DNA of 64,000 bases from Balaenoptera acutorostrata (lineage: Eukaryota; Chordata; Mammalia; Artiodactyla; Balaenopteridae), in the NCBI RefSeq assembly GCF_949987535.1, contig NC_080078.1, positions 53,346,207-53,410,206 on the forward strand. The letters run 5' to 3'. Below, piece by piece: positions 10,334-20,053 of the stretch. The number at the start of each line of letters is the position of its first letter. The first letter of the stretch is position 1. The position numbers and the translations under genes were made by a program. The notes under the pieces were generated by a model. The model did no database searches and was not told where the DNA came from. It saw nothing but the letters and a program-made list of their open reading frames with translations.

Positions 10334-13237
10334 TTTTAAGAGCGTCAAATACTTTGTCCTATCTTTTTTTCTTCTGAAAAGGCAAAAGTCACAATGTCCA
10401 ATCCATCACAAACAATATTTATACAGTGCACAAGCACAACATTAAATTCAAAGTAATGCAAGCAATGGCCCTTTCTTTCGAAATTATTTAATGACAGCTT
10501 ATCTATCATAGGAGTATTAATTAATGTATGGTGATATTGAAATGGTAAAATGAACTGTTAAAAACCAAAAACACATGGCATGTCATTAGAACTTTGAAAA
10601 TTCTCAGTACATGGCCAAAACCACGCTATTCTCAGTAGTGTAAGGGTATCATAGGGGCATAGTCTAATTTAATACACAGCTCTACTCTCTATTATAGGAA
10701 AAACCACAGTACAGAATTTCACACATTCAACAAAGAACAAGGCAAATACAGAAAGGCACAAAACTGCACTTCATATAGACCCTTTTTCTTTATCTTAGTC
10801 TATTTCAAGTAATATTAATATTATTAAATGATAGTATCACTGTAGTAACTTCAATGATGCAAGATGGACAGTGTTACACGCTACCCCCACAACTGCAAAA
10901 AGTGTCATTGTACAGATATAAAAATGTGATTACAGGAAATGGCCAAATACAAACATATTGCAAAATGACTAGAGTCACTAAGATAATGAAATCCAACTAC
11001 CAAAACAGTTTTGTGTAAGTCAAGGTTATTCAACTTTAGTCTATCTCTGGACTAAAATGTGATACAATGTTCTGTAATAATCACCATTGCGTTTGGTTAT
11101 TAATGCTATTATTAGTTCATTCGTCTGCAATTTTAGCCAGTCTGTAATTTTGTTTATAAAAATGCAGCATTCTATTTTGACCATTCTTGCTTCCTTATGA
11201 TTAGTGCCTTTCTTTCAAAGTGCAAAAGTAGAATGATTTACAAAAGATTTCTCATTCAGTGGAATTTAAGTTTTATTAAGTGTCTAATTAACACCCTAAA
11301 TCCTTTAGATCAAAATATAATCATCTCCAAAGGGGATGGGATTTTTTTTCCCCTTGTGTCTCCCTAGATGTGTTTTTTAATCAAACACTCCTTCCTAATG
11401 TTTGAACTAAGCCCTCATTTTGATTAAAACTTAATTGTGATCCCTAGTTATTGCTTAAAGTTAAATAGAATAATTTCCATAAAAATATTAAATTCTTAAA
11501 ACACAATTTTCAGGACACAACTAGTTTTTGCGTTTTAAAATGTTTTGCTAAGCTACAATCAGACAGGTTTAAAGTAAAATAAAACTGCACATCTTGCTTC
11601 AGGGCTTTAACTTCAATGTTCTTTGTGTTACTCTCTAAGTTATATTTTCCTCTATATAATTATTCTCTCTTACTTAAGACCTTTCAATAATGTTTTTAAT
11701 CAGTTTTACCATAATATAATTTGTTTTTCCTATGCCACTTAACATAGGAACCTAACAAAAAGACAGTTAAGTGAATTAAATGTACATAGTAAATATATAA
11801 TGAAATATTTTTTATGTGAGAAATAAATTGAAATCTGTCAGATTTAAAAATTATGGAAGATACTAATACATTTCCATATTGCTGTCCTATATATTTTTGT
11901 ATATTCTGACCATTAAAACAAGCTTAAAATACTTAAAATCCAGTTTTTGATCTTACAAAATATACATCAAAGTCATATTCTAAGTTCTCAATCTACCTCA
12001 ACTTGCATCAAAGGCTCCATCAATTGTTTCTTAGAATTTTAACGTAATTTGATATCCACATAATGTAGATATTTGACCATTTTCTTCTCTATCGTTGAAT
12101 TTGGTTTTACATCTTGTGGAAGAGATCTGGGTTATTGCCAATTAAGAAACTCATATCCACACTCATATGAATGTGTATGTGTGTATGTGTATGTGGTGTA
12201 TATGTATGTACTTATATGGCTGAGTGCGTACATATATACATGGAGATAACATATACCATTTATATGTGGGTCTGTGTAGTCTCTAGATAAATATTTAATC
12301 TTTATCTCTATATTAAAAATAAATGAACCATAAAGAAAGTCAGACAGCAAAATAACTGCTGGAACCGATTCACTCTGATTGAATCTCTGCTCATCATACA
12401 TCGGCTCAACTATTTTTATTCAGTTAAAAAGATGTTTGTAGTTGTTTAATGATTTTAGGCCAATGACCAATGAAAACCCAGACTTTGAGTGCAAATAGTC
12501 GACTCAGATAACACACTGCCTGGAAGTGTGTGGCCAACTTGCTCACGCAGCCAAATGTTCAAGCCATGTTGCCAAGTCTGGGGATGGCTTCACTGGACAA
12601 GGACACAATCAAGGCAGAAAACCAGCTTATTTGAGTCACTATGGTATCCAATAAAGCCATGTCAGCAACAAATACACTGATGCCTCTGTGATAAATAAAT
12701 TAGCAAATTGCAAGCCGCCAGTGCTTGCAAAGCAAAGGATGAAACAATTTAATATGCATATTAACTCGATATGGTAGTTGAGGGGCAGTTAGGAAAAAAA
12801 AATGCTCAAAGTTGGCTGTTCAATAGTGTTAAATAGTGCTATGCATTTCTCAACTATTTCTATTACTTTGACATACTTTACACCAGAGCTTCAACTAAAA
12901 ACATGAGCTTGCTTTTCTTCAAAGAAGACACTGTCCTTCATTAAACGTTCCATGGAGCCTGGAAGTTGCCTGCTTTGAATTTACTACTGGAAAGAAAACC
13001 AAAATCCCATCACATACATGCACTCTTCACTAGTAGACCTGCAGTAGTTTCCACATAACACATGGAGCCTGGGTATGGGGAAGCTGCATGGATCCTTCTG
13101 GAACTCTCCCTCCAGTGTGGATTTTAATCTAAGGGATGCTTCTCAGGAAGATGTTCCTGGGCAGTGATCTTTGTAAGAAGAGAGAGTCCGATGGAGATGG
13201 ACTGGTCATGCGTGTTCTGAAGGCCAGGCAGAAACAA

Positions 13238-13465
13238 TCACAGGGGATTATCAAATTCTTTTCCTGGGTTTTCTCCTTCCAGCTTCTCACTGGAAGGAGG
13301 CTTGTGGTTCAGTTTTCCAGGGTCTGAGGTCAGCAGGGGAGGGGCAGAGCTGTGATTGCTGTCTTCACTGATCTTCCCTTTCATGGCTTCCTGCACGAAT
13401 TCCAAAATCTCCAGGGGCAGCCTTTTGAACTTGTCTTGGTACTCCTGCTCTAGCTCCACCTGCAG
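13238..13465 (-). CDS. PLCB1: PLCB1 terminal coding exon, isoform a C-terminus (partial gene)
   Basis: This is the last coding exon of phospholipase C beta-1, the Gq/11-activated enzyme that cleaves PIP2 to IP3 and diacylglycerol. Reading the minus strand, a pyrimidine-rich tract ending in CAG (13466-13470) is followed by an open phase-0 frame of 75 codons and TGA at 13238-13240. Known biology: isoform a differs from isoform b by a 75-residue tail, which this exon matches exactly. The tail begins [20 protein letters not shown], the distal end of the coiled-coil C-terminal domain that binds membrane and G-alpha-q. It continues as a Ser/Pro-rich stretch with KISEDSN near residue 31. The final residues are EFDNPL. 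I recall EFDTPL in human and rodents, so the PDZ-ligand Thr at -2 appears to be Asn. No frameshift is present. Upstream exons are outside the window. Identification is by remembered sequence, not by search. Confidence 0.93.
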   Translation of the reverse strand: MQVELEQEYQDKFKRLPLEILEFVQEAMKGKISEDSNHSSAPPLLTSDPGKLNHKPPSSEKLEGENPGKEFDNPL

Positions 13466-14740
13466 CTGGGAGACAGCAAGAAAGAGGATGATTTTATGTC
13501 ATTTAGGTTTCTATAACCACCCATGTAGAAACTCCTTGAAAGAGATGTACAAAGAGGGGAGGAATCAATTAATTTTAATATCATGATGTAAAACTGAGGT
13601 TAGTTGGACATGTCATTTGTCCACAGCTAAAAGTCAAGTTCAGGTTATATGTGGCATAATAAAGCTAAAGACCTGATGATAATATAAATAAATACACACA
13701 CACACATGCAGAGATGGGTCTGTTGAAAAAGTTTACAGAAGTAATATGCAGCGATGTGAAGTTCTTAAGCGTAGAGATTGGCAACTACCAATAGCTGAGT
13801 GTGTCAAGGTCAGCCATGAATCAGGCTGGGAGAGCCACAAAGTCAATTGGAGTGGACAGACAGTCAAGGTGTGGGCTTTATGAAGTGCAGCCTCACCCAG
13901 AGGCTGTTTCTAACCAGGAGCTAAATGCATTTTACAAACTGAGCATGCTCATATAGCCAACCTGAACTTCTGTCTTCACTTCTTTTATCACCTGTTTATT
14001 CTGATTCCTTTTTTTCTTTCTAATTTTTATTTGCTTCATAAACTGTTTTACCTACCTTTTAAACTGCTTTCAAATTTATCTGTTTAATGCTCTGGAGAAT
14101 TTTCAGACTTTTAAAAGTCACAGAACCCTTTCTTCAAATGCAGACTTATGGTGGCCTCAGCCATAAAACAAGTCAAAGCTGGGCATCTGGTAGAAGTGGG
14201 GTGAGGGGCGGTGGGTGCTGCCTGCTAGGACGCTCTGCTGCTCAGAGCCCAAATGAAACCCAGGATTTTGAATAAAATTCTCTTTGCTTATTGAATGATA
14301 AGCAGGGAGCTTAATCTTAGAAACAGCACGAGAGACTAAATGCTTTTCCTAAACGCCCAAGATCTTGCATTTCTCAGCAGCTCCTGGGTGATGCTGATGT
14401 GGCTGGTCTACTTTGGACACACTGATGATCTTCCTGTCCTGGTTCTACTCTGAGCTCCCAATTCTACTTTTGGTCTCGATCCTGGCTGTATGTCCTCTAT
14501 CTGCAGCTTCAGTGCAGTCTGACACCTGACCATCTGGGATGAAGACAGTCCTCAGGTCATCTGCCCTGTAGTGTCCTGACCCCCCTTTTTTCAGTGCCAA
14601 CAGCTTGAGAACATCCCCTTTAGTTCAATTCCTTTTTGTTCTCGCTTCTATGCCAGAGAAGTTTTGCCAAAATTAGTACAGATCAGTAATCCCTTATTAT
14701 TATGCATTAAGTATTATGTATTAACTTTGCCAAACTTAAT
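13466..14740. other. Intron sequence next to the terminal exon, nothing coding
   Basis: Contains a short (CA)n run at 13694-13705, a weak reverse MIR-like stretch at about 13595-13650, and otherwise unique sequence. The open frame at 14087-14275 has no recognisable homology. Confidence 0.5.
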
Positions 14741-14744
14741 AGAG

Positions 14745-15065
14745 ATCAGTAATTCCTTATCTGCAATTCTAAAATCCCCCAAATTCTGAAATTGAGAAGC
14801 TTTTTATAAATTTGTAACAAAATCATTGACTTTAATTGATATAATGCTATTTATAACCCTTATTTAATCCCACTTCTGTGAATGTCCATACATGGTACTG
14901 TAGACATATTAATTTGTTTGATTATGAGGGTGACCTGGGCCCCCTTGGGATATAATGCTTATGGTATATGCATCATATTCCTTTTCTAAAATCAGAAAAA
15001 TTATGAATTCTGAAAAACAAGAGGCCCCAAGAGTCTCAAATAATGGATTGCGGATCTGTTTGAAT
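14745..15065 (+). repeat. Tigger-like DNA transposon remnant
   Basis: 'ttccttatctgcaattctaaaatcccccaaattctgaaat' and a far end 'ctcaaataatggattgcgg' match the terminal patterns of small Tigger-derived elements ('attctgaaatccgaa' type, with an inverted partner). There is no transposase frame. Confidence 0.5.
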
Positions 15066-15372
15066 GAGCTTTTTTTTTTTCCCACATCAAAAAGTACCTG
15101 ATAAAAATGGCTTGGCCTGAGTATTGAAAGTCCTCTATTCTCACCAAATATCAAATATTGGGTATTTATGAATATGTTGTGCTGGCATGTGAATTCCAAT
15201 AAACCAAGAAGGAAACACTCTATGAGAGGGATACCCACAGGGCCTGAGATTCATATTGCCATGATGTGGTAAAGGCACCTTCACACACAGCTCCACCCTC
15301 AGCACTGGGGACAGCCCTCCGTATCATCAGATATAAGAAGACAATGGTCAGTTTCTCCCCAGGTGGGGCTTT

Positions 15373-15412
15373 TACACTGACACACTCTGGCACTCTGACA
15401 CACTCTGGCATG
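15373..15412 (+). repeat. Tandem duplication, unit about 18 bp
   Basis: 'ctgacacactctggcact' followed directly by 'ctgacacactctggcatg' (about 15376-15411). Confidence 0.8.
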
Positions 15413-15819
15413 TCCTGGTGTCGGACAGTTTCCATTTACCACCATTCAGACCTCGTCATGAATTTGCCTCAATTTTAGGTCAGCAACGCATGCAGTTAAA
15501 GTTTCGTTTCCAAAAAATGTAGGGAAAGGGAGAAAAGCATGGGGCCCTATGTTTAAGAAACAGCGGATTTCATTTAGGTTAGACTGGGGAACCTTCAGTA
15601 TTGGTATATTGCACCTGACCTAGACACCGATTTCTCTTAGGTCATTGGTGGACAAGACCCTATGGTGCTTGATAGGCTGTTTCCTTTTTTAACTTATGAA
15701 AAAAAAAGAAAATATGAAATGTGAGAAAATGCCAAACACTTAAACTAACATTTTCTGGTAATTTTTAATAATCTAATTTTAATAATTATGATTCTGCACC
15801 CAATTCAGATATGGGGGTA

Positions 15820-16592
15820 TTTTTCCCCACACCACCAAGCAATTTTCTGTGACACCAGCTGGGTGTCCTACAATTGAACTCGATTCTGACACTATATACC
15901 TGGAGATAGCGTCAGATCCCCCAGGTTAAGGGCTCAGTCCTACAAGACTGCCCCACCCCTCCCCCAACTTTAGAGGCCAATTGCAAGTCCAGGTTGTCAC
16001 CTGTGCTTCTGCCTGACTGGCTATAGTTTGGAGGCTCCCACGATCCCCTCACTTAGATTAGTTTGGTAGAGTTGCTCACAGAACTCAGAGAAACATTTTC
16101 TTACTAGATCATTGGTTTATTATAAAAGGACAGAACTCAGGAACAGCCAGATGTACAGGACAAGGTATGGGGAAAGGGCACAGAGCTTCCATGCAAGGGC
16201 ACAGAGCTTCCATGCCCTCTCCAGGTGTACCCCTCTCCCCAATCTCCGTGTGTTCACCAATGTGGAAAAGCTCTGAACCCTGTCCTTTTGGGGTTTTGTG
16301 TAGGCTTTCTACGTAGTCATGACTGATGTAACTCATTGGCCACTGGCAGTTGAACTCAATTTGCAGCCCCTGCCCTCTCCCAGGAGGAGGTCAAGAGGAT
16401 GGATGTGAAAGTTTCAACCCTCCAATCATTAGCTTAGTTCCCCTGACAACCAGCCCCATCCTGAGGTGCTTCCCCAAAGTCACCTCATTAACGTAACAAA
16501 AGACACCTTTATTGCTCTTAACACTTAGGAAATTCAAGGGTTTCAGGAGCTCTGTGCCAGGAACTGGGATGAAGACCAAATGTATATTCCTT
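15820..16592 (-). mobile_element. ERVL-type LTR
   Basis: Its reverse complement shares long blocks with 39250-40000: 'cacagagctcctgaaaccctt', 'tgaggtgactttg', 'cctcaggatggggctg' and, at the end, 'ggacacccagctggtgtcac'. The two are therefore diverged copies of one LTR family in opposite orientations. I think it is an ERVL or MLT2-like family but cannot fix the name. A 21-bp tandem duplication lies inside it (about 16176-16221). No internal region is seen. Confidence 0.65.
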
Positions 16593-16974
16593 ATTATAAA
16601 TCACTGTCACAATAATAACAATAATAAGTTTATATTTTTTTAATTTAAAAATTGACCCAGTTGTGGCTAAATTATAACTTTGGTAGGTTCTTCCTTTTAT
16701 CATGGATTAGTAGTAAATTTTATCATACTCTAAACTATTTTAATAAATTAATATGATTAATTTATAAACTAAATTAAATGTATACTAAATGCCATATATT
16801 TTACTCTTTTAAAAAAAGTCTTTATTAATGAATGAATTACAAAGGTGCATTTATTTGAATTTCAACTTAGAGCTTTTCTCTTTATTTTTTTTCTTCTTAT
16901 AAATGGAATACCTGTTCATTATAAGAAAATATGAAAAGTACGCAGGGCAAGATCTGGCTCTGTTTCTAAAAAGC

Positions 16975-17110
16975 TCCATCTATTAGGAGTCTAGAGCCCA
17001 GCTAAGATCAGCTATGCTCAGCCCAGATCAGCTGAACTCTGTAAAGTCGTGAACTAAATAAATATTTATTATTGTCAGAGAAGTTTTGTGTTTTTATGTA
17101 GTATTATTGT
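16975..17110 (+). repeat. MLT1 LTR fragment
   Basis: 'gcccagctaagatcagc', 'cagcccagatcagctgaac' and 'aataaatatttattattgtc' match the central to 3' part of an MLT1 LTR. Only a fragment remains. Confidence 0.6.
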
Positions 17111-17164
17111 AGCATTTCCCCCATGACTCCCATAATTTCTCTCAAAAATGTTCATGAAATTCTG

Positions 17165-17462
17165 TGGTGAGGGCATCCTCACCAAAATCTGAGGATGCTC
17201 AAGTCCCTTATATGGAACGGTACATATAACGTATGAGCATCCTCCCATTAAATCACCTCTAGATTACTTATAATACTTAATACAATGTCAGTGCTATGTA
17301 AATAGTTGTAAATTCAATGTAAATGCTAAGTAAATAGTTGCTGGTATGTAGTAAATTCAAGTGTTGCTTTCTGTAACTTTCTGAAATTTTTTTCAAAGAT
17401 TTTCAATCTGAGGTTGGTTGAATCCATAGATATGGAACCCATGGATATAGAGGGCTGACTGT
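17165..17462 (-). mobile_element. MER2-type Tigger MITE
   Basis: The right end 'ggttggttgaatccatagatatggaacccatgg..agggctgactg' is the reverse of the MER2 terminus. The interior carries 'gatgctcaagtccctta', 'ctagattacttataatactta' and 'ctatgtaaatagttg', all in MER2 order. Non-autonomous DNA element. Confidence 0.8.
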
Positions 17463-17596
17463 ATACTAAAACATAAGGTAATAATTATGCTACTTGCTAA
17501 GCCACTTCATCCCAGCTAACGTGTGCATTCTAGACCTTGAAAGTTTTGTGTTAGAGCTGGAGTACTCTCTCCTTATAGATGCCTGCTAAGGCCTAG

Positions 17597-18383
17597 TGAA
17601 ATCAAGTCCCCCTAAAACAGAGTTCCCCTGACAAGTTTATGACTAACCTCTCTATCCAAAACTTTATTCCCTTTCTTATCCCACCCTGGTTCCCCTTAGT
17701 ATTGAGGAGTATCAAAGAAAAGGGGAGATTGAAACTGAGCAGAACCCTGCGGGACCCTCCTGGGTACAAAAGCCCCTCCATGTCCCCTGTTTCTTGTTTG
17801 AAGAAAAAAGGTTTTAGTCTCCTAGGCCTTCCCTGAGTTTCAAAGAGCAGGCACAAGCAGTTACTAATTAGGGAAGTGAAGGAACACAGAAACAAAGGAA
17901 AAGCAGTTAAGCAAGAAAAGTAATGACAGCTTAAACAATAGTCAGTGATAAAACAGAGTCCTAGTTTCTCCTCAAGAGATATACATAACAGTCTGACACA
18001 TATCTCTGAGTTATTCTACAGAAAGTAAGATTCCCCCCACCCAGGTGGAGGATGGTGACTACATGCTGACCACAAGCACATAGACCCCAAACTGGTTGGA
18101 ACCAGAAGGCTGATGATTAAGATTCTGAGACACCACCCTGTTACCTCAGCACCAACCAATCAGAAGAAAGTCATGCACCCTGCAGCCCTCACCTCAAATG
18201 TTGCCTTTAAAAACCCTTCCCTGAAAGCCATTGGGAAGTTCTGGTCTTTTGAGCATGAGCTGCTCATTCTCCTTGCTTGGGGCCCTGCAAATAAATGCTG
18301 TACTTTCTTTCACTACAACCCAGTGTCAATAGATTGGCTTTGCTGTGCAGTGAACGAGTGGATCCAAGTTGGGTTTACTAACA
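17597..18383 (+). mobile_element. Solitary ERV1-type LTR
   Basis: A 787-bp unit that begins TG, ends CA and is flanked by the 4-bp duplication CTAG (17593-17596 and 18384-18387), as left by gammaretrovirus-like integrases. It has U3/R landmarks in the right order: CCAAT at 18156-18160, a TTTAAAA TATA-like box at 18206-18212 and AATAAA at 18290-18295. No gag, pol or env sequence is next to it, so it is a recombined solo LTR. Its sequence resembles cetartiodactyl ERV1 LTRs that end in 'ggtaaca'. It is sense to the plus strand and so antisense to PLCB1. Confidence 0.82.
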
Positions 18384-18468
18384 CTAGGAATTTTCTATTT
18401 TTAGTTTGGTGCTTTCTGTAGGAAGACTCAGCAGGGGACTATCATAGCTGGGAATAAAAATGAATGTG

Positions 18469-18759
18469 GGGCTTCCCTGGTGGCGCAGGGGTTGAGAATC
18501 TGCCTGCCAATGCAGGGGACAGGGGTTTGAGCCCTGGTCTGGGAGGATCCCACATGCCGCAGAGCAAACTGGGCCCGTGAGCCACAATTACTGAGCCTGC
18601 GCGTCTGGAGCCTGTGCTGCGCAACAAGAGATGCCGTGATAGTGAGAGGCCCGCGCACCACGATGAAAAGTGGCCCCCGCCTGCCACAGCTAGAGAAAGC
18701 CCTCACACAGAAACGAAGACCCAACACAGCCATAAATAAATAAATAAATAAATAAATTT
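18469..18759 (+). mobile_element. Long CHR-type tRNA-Glu SINE
   Basis: About 290 bp: 'gggcttccctggtggcgcag' (tRNA-derived head with pol III A-box region), a B-box-like 'gggtttgagccc', then the cetacean-type body 'gatcccacatgccgcagag', 'gagaggcccgcgcacc' and an (AAAT)n tail. The 13-bp duplication AAAAATGAATGTG flanks it (18456-18468 and 18760-18772). The perfect duplication and low divergence suggest a fairly recent insertion. Confidence 0.92.
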
Positions 18760-18949
18760 AAAAATGAATGTGAAAGAGAAAAACAATTTTGATTCTACCA
18801 AAATGATTAATCATGGTCCAGAGACACCTTGTCAAACTGAAAGTTGCTATTGTACTTAAAACACCAAAATATGGTCGAAATCTTTGAAGACCTGTGCTCT
18901 GGGCTAAGGAAGTTAAGGGACTTGAGTGAATACACATTCTGCACATTAT

Positions 18950-19060
18950 TAACCATTATTTTTTAAATAAGGAAACTGAAGCCTACCACCCAGGTGGTTT
19001 AGTGCAGAATCAAGATCTGAGCACCAAACTCTTGCCTCCTAATCCAGGCTCCATCCCCAC
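18950..19060 (-). repeat. MIR fragment
   Basis: 'aaataaggaaactgaagcctaccacccaggtgg' and 'gtgcagaatcaagatctgagc' follow the reverse MIR core (gaggaaactgaggc...). Short and old. Confidence 0.5.
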
Positions 19061-19291
19061 CATTCCAGGCCAACCCCTTCCCTCTGTAAAAACAGGATTT
19101 GTGAAGATCTTAAAAACCTGATATTCTGTGTGTTGATAGAAGAATAACAAATAACTTCAGTGTATTTTCCTTATGTGTCTAGGATATTAAAGTTGCTGCC
19201 ACAAATAACTGGGAAGTGTCTTTTAATGAAAAGTGATGCTGAGGAGGGGTTCCATGGCATAGGGTCTTACTGACATGCCCTCTTAATAATA

Positions 19292-20053
19292 GAGTACAGG
19301 CATACTTTGGAGATACTGTGGTTTCAGTTCCAAACCACCACAATAAAGTAAATATTGCAAAAACAAAAGTTACATGAATTTTTTGTTTCCCAGTGCATAT
19401 AAAAGTTACATTTATACAATACTATAGTCTACTAAATGCGCAATAGCATTTTGTCTAAAAAAACAATGTATATAACTTAATTAAAAATATTTTGGGCTTC
19501 CCTGGTGGCACAGTGGTAAGAATATGCCTGCCAATGCAGGGGACACGGGTTCGGGCCCTGGTCTGGGAGGATCCCACATGCCGCGGAGCAACTAAGCCCG
19601 TGAGCCACAACTACTGAGCCTGCGTGTCTGGAGCTTGTGCTCCACAACAAGAGAGGCCGCGACAGTGAGAGGCCCGCGCACTGCGATGAAGAGTGGCCCC
19701 CGCTCGCCACAACTAGAGGAAGCCCGCACACAGCAACGAAGACCCAACACAGCCAAAAATAAATAAATAAATTAATTAATTAATTAAAAAAAATATTTTA
19801 TTGCTAAAAATACTAGCAATCATCTGAGCCTTCAGTGAGTTGTAATCTCTTTGCTGGTGGAGGGTTTGAAATATTATGAAAATTACCAAAATGTGACATA
19901 GAAACAAGAAGTGAGCAGATGCTGTTGGAAAAATGGTGCTGATAGACTTGCTTGACATGGGGCTGCCACAAACACTCAATTTGTTAAAAAAAAAAAAAAA
20001 AGCGATATCTGCAAAGTGCAATAAAGTGAAGTGCAGTAAAACAAGGTACACCT
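19292..20053 (+). mobile_element. Tigger1-derived MITE, interrupted by a SINE
   Basis: The left end 'caggcatactttggagatactg' and right end 'gcaataaagtgaagtgcag..acaaggtacacct' are Tigger1 terminal inverted repeats. The interior jumps from 'tttgctggtggagggt' to 'ttgaaatattatgaaaattacc', removing the whole transposase region. A long CHR SINE sits inside (19494-19788). TA target sites are plausible at the ends but the right tip is mutated. Confidence 0.82.
19494..19788 (+). mobile_element. Long CHR-type SINE inside Tigger1 MITE
   Basis: Full-length head, body and A-rich tail like the copy at 18469. The flanking direct repeat is AAAAATATTTT (19483-19493 and 19789-19799). It cuts the Tigger1 sequence 'aaaaatattttattgc', so it post-dates that element. 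Confidence 0.9.

Larger units (their letters stand above)
10172..13237 (-). other. PLCB1: PLCB1 3' UTR
   Basis: About 3.07 kb between the PLCB1 stop codon and a poly(A) signal at 10189-10194. I see no SINE, L1, LTR or DNA transposon in it, in contrast to dense repeats on both sides, which fits a transcribed, constrained UTR. It is AT-rich with many short U-rich runs on the mRNA strand and a TATG/CATA-rich stretch at about 12165-12250. Other AATAAA-like signals occur upstream (for example near 11271 and 12413), so shorter 3' UTR forms are possible. The length agrees with my memory of the human PLCB1 3' UTR (about 3 kb). The exact cleavage site is inferred. Confidence 0.85.

Noticed and set aside
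18469..18545. tRNA-like pol III head with a B-box
   Set aside because: It is the tRNA-derived part of a SINE, present in all CHR copies, so not a tRNA gene.
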